Below are positions 47,752 through 59,352 of a stretch of DNA of 64,000 nucleotides, in pieces. Source of the DNA: Acanthosoma haemorrhoidale (taxonomy: Eukaryota > Arthropoda > Insecta > Hemiptera > Acanthosomatidae); contig OV884015.1 of the NCBI GenBank assembly GCA_930367205.1, forward strand, positions 37,811,288 to 37,875,287, read 5' to 3'. Under the pieces are notes generated by a model that worked only from the letters and a program-made list of their open reading frames with translations, did no database searches and was not told the origin of the DNA. The position numbers were made by a program, and so were the translations under genes. Position 1 is the stretch's first letter. The number at the start of each line of letters is the position of its first letter.

Positions 47752-49490
47752 TGTACATGAATTGAAATGGCACTACCATTTAAGGTGAAAATTAAATTTA
47801 ACAATCCGAAAAGTTGGTGATTTTAAAGTGTTTTAGATAGAAACCGCCATTGAATGTAACCACGGGGCGGTTGTTACCTACCAACGAATATTTATCGAAT
47901 AGTAACCACAAAGAGTTATCACCCATTGGCGTGTACATAAGCTGGATTGCTGATATGTGGTTCCAGTTAAAGTTTTAGGTGCTGCTTTAAGTAGTCATTC
48001 CAAAGACTAAAGACCAAGCTGGTTCCTTAGTACCGTAATCTGTTAATTATAAAAAACATTTAATATTTACGGGAGGGTATCTGTTCTAAGCTTTAAACTA
48101 TCAGCACTTAATAATCCATATGAATAATGATTATAACTAATCTTGATAATACATAAAATTAACATCAAGCTTTCATGGTTAGATAAGTATTATTGGTGAC
48201 TGTAATAGTTTTTATTTATAACTATCTGATTACCCCTGTCATTCTAAATATTAGACTTATAAACATGATTTTTATGTTTATGACATGACAAGATTTTTTT
48301 AATGCAGTAACAAACAGAAAAAACGGTGTAAAAAAAAATGTATAATTAGGAAGTACAAGCAAAAACTAAAATGTGTTTCAAATATTTTTTTTTTATGTTT
48401 ATTTATTATTTTAGGGCCCTCAAATTATAATTTTAATTATAAAACTAGTTTATCTGACACAGTAACAATTTCATCAAAATAATTTAAGCTGAAATAGACT
48501 GACAACCTTAGTGATGTTTTTCCCTCAGAAAACAGTACTAGATTCGATTCTATCTTTTGAGCCTTTTTATGAAAAATAATATCCCTTATTACACTTATGG
48601 AAAAAAAAAATCCCTTAGATCATCAATGTCGAAATGCTTGAAAATAGTTGTCAATTGAATTCTATCATGTTAAGAAAAAGTGACCCTTCTGGTTATCAAT
48701 CCTGAAATGTTTGAAAATCATTTTAAACTGGATTCTATCTTTTAAGCATTTCTGAAAAAAAAAAATTTCTTAGGTTATCAATCTGGAAAAGTGCAGATGT
48801 AGTAAAATCCTTCTAACAACCAAGACAAACCCTCCACAGAAAAATTCGAAATAAAGTTCTGTGGTAGCAAGGTTACTGGATATTTTAGGAACAAATAGAC
48901 ACTTCCTTTAATATTATTAATAACTTTATTAATTAATTTATAATATTATTTATTAGACATTAATAATGCCTTAATAGTTACTTAATTAAGAGTTATTTTG
49001 TTTTTATTATGTAATTGTACAGTAAATTATTTTATACAATTTAAGTTTCTTAAATTTCTTCCTTCCTACATCATATGATTTTCTTGGAAAACACAATAGA
49101 CACCTCTAGATAAATACTACTGAATATATTTTATTATTACATAATAAAACAAATTGTCTCTTAACTATGTCTTAATTAATTAGAAGCTGACACTTTCAAC
49201 TGTGCTGCAGAGCTATCTTTAGGCACTGAAATAAAAAAAAAAAAAAAAGTCAGTTAGATATTTTAGTAATATTTGTGAGATTTTGAGAGCCAGTTTGAAA
49301 AAATGCTGAGGATTTGAAGGTCATTACAATTGGAGCCCACAAATTTATATGCAAGAACTGCTAAAATATATACTATTTTGTGCTGAAAAAACTTAAATAG
49401 AATTTTTTCATTTACAAGATTATAGAATATATTTTCATACTTGGTCAGATATTCCAGCTCCACTTGAATTTGTTGCAAATCCAGCATGAC
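47752..49490. other. Upstream flank of Nup43
   Basis: Presumed Nup43 promoter region in the first few hundred bases (somewhat GC-richer near 47850-47940). Further on there is only AT-rich sequence and the decayed tandem repeat at 48546-48800. Confidence 0.4.
48546..48800 (+). repeat. Decayed tandem repeat, about three units
   Basis: Units begin at 48546 (GATTCTATCTTTTGAGC), 48657 (AATTCTATCATGTTAAG) and 48731 (GATTCTATCTTTTAAGC). Each continues through a run of A, a TTAG(G)TTATCAAT-type string and GAAATG.TTGAAAAT. Unit length is roughly 70-110 bp and the units have diverged in length. Non-coding. Confidence 0.6.
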
Positions 49491-49499
49491 TACTGGCCT

Positions 49500-50345
49500 C
49501 GAGCTTGATTAGACTGGCCTAACTACTTGATGGGGACAGGTTCAACCAACTGAGCTGGAGCTGGACTGCTGGATTAGTTCAGTGTTGTTGCTAAGTTTTA
49601 GAAGAAACTCTGGTTGCGAGACTTACTTATGGGTTTTTGAATCTGATATCTTTTTTACTACTTGGTTTACTGTTCTGTATTATCCCGTATGTGCCTGGAT
49701 ATCATTGTGTTCTGGTTGAGAATAGAGTGATGAGCCAGTTTATATTCCAGATTGGGAAATTTACTGTGCAGCTGTTGCATTTGATTACCTGTTGGGTAAT
49801 TTAAAAGGTATAGCCCCAAAGTAACAACCTGGAGGGAGCACATTTTGAGTAGTATTTTAAGTTTTCTTCGCACCAATTCTTTTTTTGACAGAGGGGAGGC
49901 CCTGATGTGAGAACAGGTTTAGATTTCACAACTAGTGAAACTGGATGTATTTCGTCTCTAGAGACGATGCACCTACCTGTGACAATGTGTTCCAATTTTG
50001 TAGGAAAGAGAGTTGGGAAGTCTTCTTAGAGAATCACTGGTGCAGCCATAATGAGTTTGAAATACAAATCGGCTCCAAGGAGGAAGTTCACATCTTGAGG
50101 CAACCAATATCTCAGGTCTGCCAGTTCGTAGGCATCGAGGCATCAGTTTAAATCTTGCAATAATGTGGAATTTGGTTGATGACCAGTGATTTCTTGGATG
50201 ATGGCACGATGGCATCAGTGCTTAATTCACCACTCCAAATTCTTGGACGGAGAGCGCAAGAGAGGACACCATAAGCTTGGCGTAGTTGGATTTACCCATT
50301 ACCTGCAAAGGTGCTGCTTGCGAGGAGTATTGACTCCCGCAGAAG
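49500..50345 (-). mobile_element. BEL/Pao LTR retrotransposon remnant (protease region)
   Basis: Minus-strand frames give LADLRYWLPQDVNFLLGADL at about 50115-50050, then LFPTKLEHIVTGR, the pattern found at the end of the aspartic protease (DUF1758) in BEL/Pao polyproteins ('DLLLGADVY.....T.LGWIV.G'). The catalytic DSG-like block expected just upstream is not intact (about 50320 reads GTSAG). Frames break at least twice. No LTRs were recognised. Dead element. Confidence 0.6.
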
Positions 50346-51835
50346 TTCCCCTCTTATTATCTTTATTATTAGTATTTTTATTCACTATACTAATAGTTAT
50401 TAGTTGTTATTACTTATAACTATCAGGATATCTTTGTCATTCTAAATACTAGGTGTTTATGATTTATATTTATATTCTAGCAGTGTAGAGAATAATAATC
50501 ACTTTAAAACTCTCTTTTCTAACATTATTTAATTATTTTATGTCATTATATAAATAAACTGGTTGTGGTTTTATTTTCTTGTCCATATTGCATTGAAAAA
50601 GGCCTATAATAGGTTTGATTGTCCAATAAATTGATATTTTAACTATCATGTGGTGTTTAAGTTTTCTAATCTTCACATCATCCTTGTATATCATAATGTT
50701 TTTTTTAAGTAGGTGGAATATTTATTTATCATAACTCTTATCATTCCATTCATTATGCAATATGTCAACCACTTTTACCTAAAATAAAAATAAAGTATTG
50801 TCGAACTCAATTATAATATTTCCATCCTGAATTGTATTATTCAAACACCCTATTACAATTGTGGATTATTTTTTTATAAATCAGTTATTGCTAGAAGTAA
50901 TATAGTAGTAATTGAGATTAATCTGTATTTTATGCAAATGTGACCCATTTCTAAGTTTTTACTTGTTTGCTCAGATATTTGTTGCTGTTAAAACTAAAAT
51001 CTTCTAAAAGATATTAGTTAACATTTACACAGTTTGTCTTTTAGTTGAAAAATAATCCTTTGCCAGAATCGTAATCCTACAGATTAATGCTGCTTCTTAG
51101 AAAATAATATTCAGTGAGAGCAGCATTAGCTCCTATAGTAATCTGATCTATTTTCCTATTATGAAATATAGAAGGGTTGTATCTAAGAACAGAAAGGACT
51201 AGAATTCACTGTTGCAATTATAAAACATTTTACAAACTATATGTATATTTAAGATTTTAAAATTGAGAATAAACTACGTTTTCATTACTCAATACCAGCT
51301 TAACCTCACAACATTTTATGAATTTTCAGAGGTGGAATGTAGTAGTAGGGAAACATCTCAGTCCTCATTTAAATAAACAATCTTTCTTCTATAGGCTGTT
51401 CATCAAGCTTTAGTCGCTTCTCAAGCTTAAGATCATTAGACAAAATATCCAAATAGATAGCTAACCAAGTCAAGGGAATTTAATATCAGTCACAATATTA
51501 AAAGTTATTGCTTAAATAAAAAAAAATATTGACTTGGTATGGTTTCTCTTATACAAATAATCAGTACTATTTGAACCATATAGCTTACATAAGTACCATT
51601 TTATTATTTAAGTTAATGGTTAAATTGTCAATAAGTTTATAATTCTGTTTACATGCAATCTAGGTTTGTGGGGTCTTTAATAATGCTGATAAGCTTTAGA
51701 GATATTTCTCCTCTTACTGCGATGCGCTGATGTATTCAAAGGAGGGTGGGTTTTAATAACAATATCAGTTTGAAGTTAAAAGGTCAACAAATATACAATA
51801 CTAGGTGATGGGGCTCACCTTCAGTTTACAAATGT
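50346..51835. other. Intergenic, nothing recognised
   Basis: AT-rich sequence, no coding signal. Confidence 0.5.
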
Positions 51836-51839
51836 GGGG

Positions 51840-52275
51840 AAAAACTAAAAACTAAACCTAAAACTAGAACCTAAGACTAAAGTGTTCCTGCCTCGACTGC
51901 ATCTTGCCATCGATGGGGGAATGGAGCAGGGGTTATTGTTTGTCCGGTTTGTCAGGTATTGCGAGGAGTCGAAAAATTTGACATGTCTACGTTGAGTGAA
52001 TTCATCCACCTTAGGCAAATCAAAGATCTCATGAAGTTCACTGTTGCTCCTCTGCTCCAATGAAGTATGTCTGACCACTTTCATCAGTATACCGTTTTGG
52101 AATTGTTGGAGTCGCCGAGTTGTGGTATACGTCAGATGGCGAAAAAGCGGTTCCTCCATACAGCAGAGTAGGCCTGAGTACACTCTTGTAAATCAATAGC
52201 TTCAGACGCAGTGATAGATTGGGGGAAGTCAATAAATGCATAAGCCGGTAAGACTTCATGCCTGTATGCTTCAAC
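51840..52275 (-). mobile_element. Jockey-type retrotransposon 3' fragment
   Basis: Two overlapping minus-strand frames together carry the end of a non-LTR reverse transcriptase: LSLRLKLLIYKSVLRPTLLY (frame 1, about 52200) and RRLQQFQNGILMKVVRH..ELHEIFDLPKVDEFTQRR (frame 2, 52110-51990). One frameshift separates them. The element ends in a tail of TTTAGT-like repeats (about 51840-51880), typical of non-LTR 3' ends. This family differs from the plus-strand family at 9, 11, 45 and 53 kb. Confidence 0.75.
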
Positions 52276-52689
52276 TTCTTCGCAAATGGTTACTAAAATG
52301 GAGGTGTCTGTCCATTTTAATTCCCATATATACTAGGTTGTTGGCTGGTGAATTTTCCTCCGTTCCTACTATGTAACTAGTTGGTAGCGGCTTTTTTCCC
52401 TTTTGAAAAGAGAAAATTACGCCATCGAATCAATTATTACTTTAGCTGATCAATGTATAGCCGCCTGGAGCACATGTATGCTATCTGGATTAATCCTAAC
52501 CTATAAAAAAGTCTATACAAAATACAATTTATTTCGCATAATAAATATTAGAGTTTTTCTCATTTCTTCCAAAAAGCCTCTCTTATCGATTTCTCGCAAG
52601 TGCTCGTCACCCTTGGTCCCACTTTTGTTTCATAAGTAGAGCGATGTCTACTCATCCTTCCTCTACGAATTCGATGACGATAAAGCCAC

Positions 52690-53490
52690 CCTATCTTCCA
52701 ATCATGACCATAAAATGCATCCTAAGCATTTGCAAGAACACCTTGCCCTTTTAGAACCATGACTCTTCAAATGGAGATTCAAAGTGAATGCTGATTAAGT
52801 CCTCCCATGTCGTTTTCACCCTCACTCAATTGTCCTGTCGTCCAGTTTTGCTTATCAACCAACACATTCATGCTAAATCCCAGATTTTTTACATATCTCG
52901 GACTTATATTAGACTAGAGACTCACTTGGGACTCTACATCACGCCCTAACGACAAAAAACTAACATACGATTCAAACTACTTCTTCGCCTTATAGACAAT
53001 CGCTCTAAAATAACAATAAAAAGCAAGAGACTGATCTACGGAATATAAGTGGGGGGGGGACGTTATCCAAGCTCGCCAATATTCTTCGCATCCAGATTCT
53101 TCTACAACATAGCCAATGATCCCTTTTATATCAACAACCATACCATTCACGCTGATCTCAACATCCCATTCATTCAGAGCTAGCCCACTCCCGCTACCAG
53201 AACTTCCATTCTTTTATCCCTAGCCATCCTGGTCCGTATGATGATTCTATACTCCTAGCTCATCCCTGGCAACCGAGAGCGACGCTTAAGGCGTAGTTGG
53301 CCTCGTCACCTCCTTCAAAACAACTAGCAATTTGTTAATGGTGAGCTCTGAGATACAGTGACAAGTGAAGCGGTTTTATATAATGAGTATTTTCCCCAAA
53401 AAAATAACTAGATGGTACACTAACTATCAAGAACTGTTTTAAATACTACTGTATTAATTGCAAGTAAATATATATTTCAATAAATTAATA
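52690..53490 (+). mobile_element. Non-LTR retrotransposon copy D (most complete)
   Basis: Covers, in broken frames, the RT interior (around 52740-52860), a TYIRLETHLGLYI-like stretch that corresponds to the usual YLGvilD-Ltw block (about 52900-52935), IRFKLLLRLIDNR, IHADLNIPFIQ (about 53150) and RERRLRRSWPRHLL (about 53275-53315). A 3' UTR follows, shared with the 9- and 11-kb copies and ending near TTTCAATAAATT (53480). It links the shorter fragments into one family. Confidence 0.7.
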
Positions 53491-54450
53491 TATTTTATCT
53501 TCTAAAAATAAGTTATGAGAGGCAATTTTTTTTCTGTGGATTTGCATATCATTTAAGTTGGTGTTTTTAAATTGTGTCTACTCCAAGTCTCAACTAGGTC
53601 TTTTTCTGAATTTGTTATAATACCTTGCCTAGTTTCCTACTTCCTCCAATTCTCTTGAGATACCTATTATGGCGATGTAATACCCATTTAGTGGTGAAGG
53701 TCCAACACTAACAGATATAAGAAAGAATGAAGAGAATTGTTTTCTCTTACAGATTAACTTCTTGGTGCTATTGGAAATCAGCCAACTGAATGGAAAGCCT
53801 ATCGTAAGACTATAAAAGTCTGATAGCATCTTTTTATCCACTAGTGATAATTTTTTGTCTAGAAAATTAGGAAATTTAAGCAGAAACCAAAAAATCTATA
53901 TAATGTCTAGTAGTCCCTAGCTGAGACGACCTTAAACTCGAAGGGCAAGTGTAACATCAAATTGCTTCAAGTGAAGACCGGGAAAATTGTGTCATTCAAA
54001 AGCTAACTTACTATGCCCCAATTATTAATAGGTGGAAATCGGACAATTCCAATATAATTGTTTGAATATACTTGGTAGATTCTTAATCATTGAAACTGAC
54101 AAATCGAAAAAAAAATTCGTATGAAAAAATGGATCCAAAGGTATATTTCTAAGTTCTGAATGATTTTCGTTGGAATTGTTGATTTGAAATACAGTTAAGT
54201 CGACAAAAACAGCCATTACATATGAATAAACCGTTAACACATTCACACCGTTAATACTAGCGATGCAACAAGTGGTTGGTCTGTCAGATTTAATTAAGTT
54301 GGATCCAACACACTGTGGATTCCACATTCCACTAGCAACCTCAATGTTTTTGACATATGGAATAATGGCGGACGTGTTGTAATATGAAGTTTCGGCTAAT
54401 GTTATTCGAGTGCTGTTAGATTCTCGTTGAAAACAGTTTTGTTTTACTAA
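53491..54450. other. Intergenic with one unassigned open frame
   Basis: A minus-strand 100-codon frame at 54025-54327 (VNVLTVYSYVMAVFVDLTVF..) looks somewhat protein-like but has no motif, no splice partner and no known relative. Around 54360, AATAATGGCGGACGTG is a promoter-like, CpG-containing string upstream of the candidate plus-strand exon at 54451. Confidence 0.35.
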
Positions 54451-54472
54451 ATGGATGCTGGTGGTTTGAATG
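54451..54472 (+). CDS. Candidate first coding exon
   Basis: ATG GAT GCT GGT GGT TTG AAT G, followed by the donor-like GTACGT. A second donor-like AATAAG|GTTAGT follows at about 54537. Upstream sequence is CpG-containing and promoter-like. The next exons would lie far downstream, possibly outside the window. If not spliced, the frame stops after 12 codons. Confidence 0.22.
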
Positions 54473-57400
54473 GTACGTATTTCGGTTAATATATAGTGAG
54501 TGTGGAGTGGTTCTTCGGCAAGTTTATCTCAGAATAAGGTTAGTTTACAGTTACATTGTTTTGTTTTTTTAATTTGAAACTATGTTATTATTTTACTGAT
54601 TAGTTGAGTAAATCGAAGTGTATAGTTTAAACACAAAGTAGTTTGTACTGGTCTAAAAGGCTTACGTTTTTCTTAGAGAGTTTGTTTGTAGCAGTTTACT
54701 GCAGTACAGGTATGTGTTCTTGTTAATTGCTTGTGTTTTCCTTTAAGTGTGTCAAATGATTTTATAACATTAATTCATCATTTTTTTTATTAAATAAGAT
54801 CTGTACTTAGCGTTGTCATTGAGTTTTATTTGATATAGTTATTTATATATCATCATATTTATATTATTTGAACCACATTGTTTGTTGCTAATATTTGTTT
54901 TTATTAATTTTGTGTACACACTTCATAATTATTATGACATAATATTCATGTACTCAACTGTATAATATAACAACTAGTGAATATATTGGTGTGATGAAAA
55001 ATTGTGAACAGTTAAGGACACACTTGCCTTCATAAGAATGATTAAACTAGATAGCCTTTAATTTAAATTATTCAGTCTTTACTCCAGTTCTTGCATAGTC
55101 CAGTCTAATTTTAGCTAAGTGTTATATTGTTGCCCAAGAATTATATCAAACAGGATTGAAGATATTATGCACTTTTTTATTGATGTTACAGAGACTTGCT
55201 GTAGATATGTACTTGTGAAAATCAAAAGTCTGTGTGTAATGTTTTATTTCTGCAGTTTTGCCATTAATACCAAATTTGTCTTTTTTATTGAGTTTAGGGG
55301 CCCCATACTAATTGCATGTAATTACTCTGATCAAGGTACTTAGGTAGGTATGGCCAGGAATGATTATCTATGAAAATAGAGGGGTGGTATGTCAACAGCT
55401 AAACATGTCATTTTTTTTTTTTAAATTTTTCATGTTGATACTCATATTAGTAAAACTTTAAATATATAACTAAAATGTTGTTTTTATTTGATTGATAAAT
55501 GAATTGTTGATCCATATTGCAGTTGAACTAGCATTCATGATATTATTTAGTTATATCCTCTTTTACAGCTTGTTCTATATGGATTTTTAATTGTGATTTA
55601 GAAAATTATAGATTATTAATTTTATATCAATGGTTTTTTAATCAATAAACTAATTGGATTCTTCTATTAGGTCATATCCCCACTGGGTAAGTCTATGTAA
55701 ACGACATATCATATTTAATATTGATAGATTTCTAGTAGTAGTATCACTGCCATTAATGGTTTGGAATATTTCAGATTATTGGTTAGGATTAATTATAATT
55801 GCACTTAGTTATTTGGACCATATTCATCTATTTTATCTGTTATCTGTTTTATTAAAGTTATTTTACTAAATTATTATATGTTCATTTTCTTATTTACGAG
55901 GAAAGTGAAAATAAAGTATTTAAATAGTTATTAGTTACGGTATGTTATCTCACTAGTGCAAATTTTAATAATTTATGGTTGAAGAGAAAAATTATTTAAT
56001 AGAAATCGATAGCTCCCGGAATTTTTTTTTCGTTAACCAATGATTATTAATATCTACCCCAGTACGATTACATGCCACACCTAGTAACTATTAATTTATT
56101 TCTAGTAAATTTTAAATATTTAATACATCTAATGCTGTTAAAACTGAACAAAGCCTTAAAATAAATTAAAAAGTATGTATAAATATAAAGTGAAATTTAT
56201 AAATTTTAATTAATCAACTTTAAAAAAACATTGCAATTTGCAGTGCCAGTTAAAGAAAAGTTAGTCAAGCATTTAGTCCATGCATAGAATGAACGAAAAT
56301 CAAAACGCCTTGTTTCAGATCCTCTATTTCAATCATATATTCTAATATTTTTTTGGAGATGTCTCGTTCAACAAAGTATAAATTCCGTTGTGATGATCAA
56401 TGATTAATAACATTCCATTAATTTTATTTCTGTTTCTGTATCTTCTTTTAATTAAGTTAGGCTCTATTTGATAGTCTAGGATGTACTTTTTGCTTTTGCC
56501 ATTACTTATGCATAATTATTTTCAATTAAACAACATTTTGGCTCGGTAGGGTGTGTATTCGCTTCTGTGGTGGACAATAGTGATGCTTGTTAATATACAC
56601 CTGTGCCGAAATACTCCATAAATAATTTCTACATTTAATTCACTTATTAACATTTTATATTATATGACTTTTTTTTCAATGATCTACCATCTGAACCATC
56701 TCTATACCCCTCAACCTATTCAATTTTCAATATCTTTTTAGTTAGTCTCAATAGTTGATAATATACAATTGCACACTACAGTGCATTTATCAATGAGTTT
56801 ATTAGCTGTGTCATAATGTCTGTAATGATTGTGTCGTACTTATTGTCATGCTATTCGTACAGTACAGATTTTAGATTTGAGTAATTGTAGTCACTAATTC
56901 ATGCACAAATTATTGTTGTGTTAAATCGACAATTCAAAATTAAAGTAACTTGCATAGTTCTTTGATCAGATTCCAATTTGATGTTGTACTGTGTCCCTGG
57001 TTGTTGTACTTTCCCGTTTCGAGTATTTGCTGTCCACTATTAACTATCAAAAATTGTTAATTACTATTTATTTACCTGATAAATCTCATTGTATTACCTT
57101 AATGCAAATTAGCAAATATTTAATAAATGAGCTCAGACCATATCTAACCTGTACAATAATTCCTGAATAATTCTAAGTAGCGTTAAAACTCTAACAAACT
57201 GTCTTGTTTCCCGATTATTTATACTCGATGTCCTCACTGAATTTCTGTGTTGGAAATCAGACAGGATTCCTTCAGAGATCCACATTCCGTTCTATAGCAG
57301 TTTCAATCGCTCCCCACATCGTGCCGCAAGCTGGTTATGACTTGTTTTCAAATTTAGATGCCCATTTTTTTATAATATTTTTTTCTAGTGAACACCTCAG

Positions 57401-57748
57401 GGTTCTAGTCACAATGTGTGGGGCTTGTAAAGCTCATTAATTCCTTGTACTTGGTGGATAATAGCCTGATATATGTTAGGCTAGTGACTGGAATCAGCTA
57501 TGTGATGTGGAGTTTTACAACTTCAATTATCTTTGATATTCTCGTTATACAGTCAACCCTGTTTTTTTTAGTGTGGAAAAGATTGGCTATAATTCTTTTC
57601 CATTTTTTTAGAACATAGATGTACATTCCTTTGTATTGGATTTTGTTACTTACTTATTTAATATCTCACTATCTGATATGAGTTGCTCCAATGTATATAT
57701 ATGCCTCTTTTTAAATTCCCATTCATATATTTAATTTTAGTAGTTTCA
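54473..57748. other. Long AT-rich stretch without a recognised gene
   Basis: No coding signal found; possibly intron of a plus-strand gene starting at 54.45 kb. Confidence 0.45.
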
Positions 57749-57942
57749 ATTCCAATCTTTTGGTGAAGGTAATATTTTGCTATATGATGAGAACATTCAT
57801 CAGAAATCAGTCGATGAATGCCTGGAGCATAATATTCATAACTCTCTTCATAGCCTTCCAGGTTTCAGATGCCTATAGACGAACTGACTCCATATTTGTG
57901 TTGAGTAGTCCTATCTTTTGGTTTTCATTTGCTTGGATTGTT
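57749..57942 (+). repeat. Direct duplication, copy 1
   Basis: ATTCCAATCTTTTGGTGAAG to TTTCATTTGCTTGGATTG. It matches 59149-59352 with scattered substitutions and a small insertion in copy 2. Direct orientation, 1.4 kb apart. Confidence 0.85.
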
Positions 57943-58700
57943 CAGGGGCGTCATTTGTTTTTCTTGTATTTCTCCACCATTACAGGGGATTTTCGGGCAT
58001 TGTCTACCTCCTTCTCTTTGTCCGCATTTTGAAATATTTGTTCCTCGAAAGAGGATATAATCGAACAATTTCCTTATTTATGCTTCCCTCCTTATACTTC
58101 AATGAAGGTGTGAAAATATGTTAATAGTGATCTTATCAGTTTCCAAGTTACCAATAGTGTAGGATCCTGGTCATTTTTTTTTTTTTTTTCATGTTGATGG
58201 ATAACCTTGCTTCGAAATTTACAGATGCCTGCATATCCATTTTCAAGCGTTCAGACAGGACATTGTTCACACAGCAAGCCTTACAGTTCTTTGTTTGTTT
58301 TTTTGAGAACATGGACGATTTCACCTTAAATAAATTTAAATCCAGCTCATTTGACAGTATTGAATAAACCTCACAGATTCCAAAATACGACTATTGCAGG
58401 TCATTTATCCTGTTCCAGTTCGTCCCAGTGATCTATAAGGGAGCACAGGACAACAAAAAAAAAAATCCATCTTGAATAGGTCAACAGGGAGCAGGCGTAC
58501 TTTTTTTTTCTAGTACTCAATCAAGCCACAAAAGGTCTGATTACTTAAAATGGTCCTCTCCTCAGTCACTCTTGTATGTACACTACGTCAGCGTGTCAGT
58601 CTTTTGTTCGTGTGCCTACTGGCCAGCGCTTCCAAAGGAGTCATGATAAAAGAAATCAATTACCCATTTTGCTTTGGGTTTTATTTTAGCCGCTTCGGTT
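57755..58700 (-). pseudogene. Decayed protein-coding repeat, family unknown
   Basis: The minus strand reads in patches that look like degraded protein: SLIDHWDELEQDK near 58430, SNELDLNLFKVKSSMF then KNCKACCVNN (58350-58250), SSFEEQIFQNADKEKEVDN (58050-57995) and ASETWKAMKRVMNIMLQAFI (57870-57810). The patches are broken by stops and frame changes. The last part is duplicated at 59.15 kb. Probably an old transposable-element ORF; I cannot name the family. Confidence 0.35.
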
Positions 58701-59148
58701 TATCAAATGGCTTGGGTTGAAAAGTAAAAAATCCCTTTTAGGCCTTAGTTTCCAACTAGTAATAATTACAACCATTCGGTCCATCAGTGGCCTTGTCAAT
58801 CTTACGTTTTTTTTTTGTTCTTTATAAAACCAAAATCCCGTACATTTTCACTTGTGCCTCTCACTGCCTGTTCGGGTCGCGTAAAAGGTTAGCCCCCCCG
58901 TTCGACCTAGAGACCTGAACTTTTACATGGAGGTCCCATGTGAGAAGACATGGCAATTATATTAATCTATATAAAACATTATTAGGTGTCATTAATTATT
59001 TAATTACTTTAAAACAATTACAGGATAGCAAATGAAAGCTCTGGTCGCCGTGATAAATAATATGTATGCTAAGTTGGGATTTCAATGGACTGTAGTCAGA
59101 AAAGCCATTAAAACGTTTATAAAAATTATGTTTGCAGCTGAATCCTAA

Positions 59149-59352
59149 ATTCCAATCTTTTGATGAAGGTAATGTTTTGCTATATGATGAGAACAGTCAT
59201 CAGAAATTAGTCGATGAACGTCTGGAGAGTAATATTCACTACTCTCTTCATAGCCTTAGAATTTAAATCCTTGATTGGATTGCCTATGGAAGAACATACT
59301 CCATATTTGTGTTTAGTAGTCCTCTCGTTTGGTTTTCATTTGCTTGGCTTGT
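59149..59352 (+). repeat. Direct duplication, copy 2
   Basis: ATTCCAATCTTTTGATGAAG to TTTGCTTGGCTTG; partner of 57749-57942. Confidence 0.85.

Noticed and set aside
49945..50419. Plus-strand open frames over the BEL/Pao remnant
   Set aside because: The protease-region motifs are on the minus strand; plus-strand frames are shadows.
54025..54327. Minus-strand 100-codon ORF as a gene
   Set aside because: No motif, splice partner or repeat relation; AT-rich phenylalanine-rich translation could be chance.
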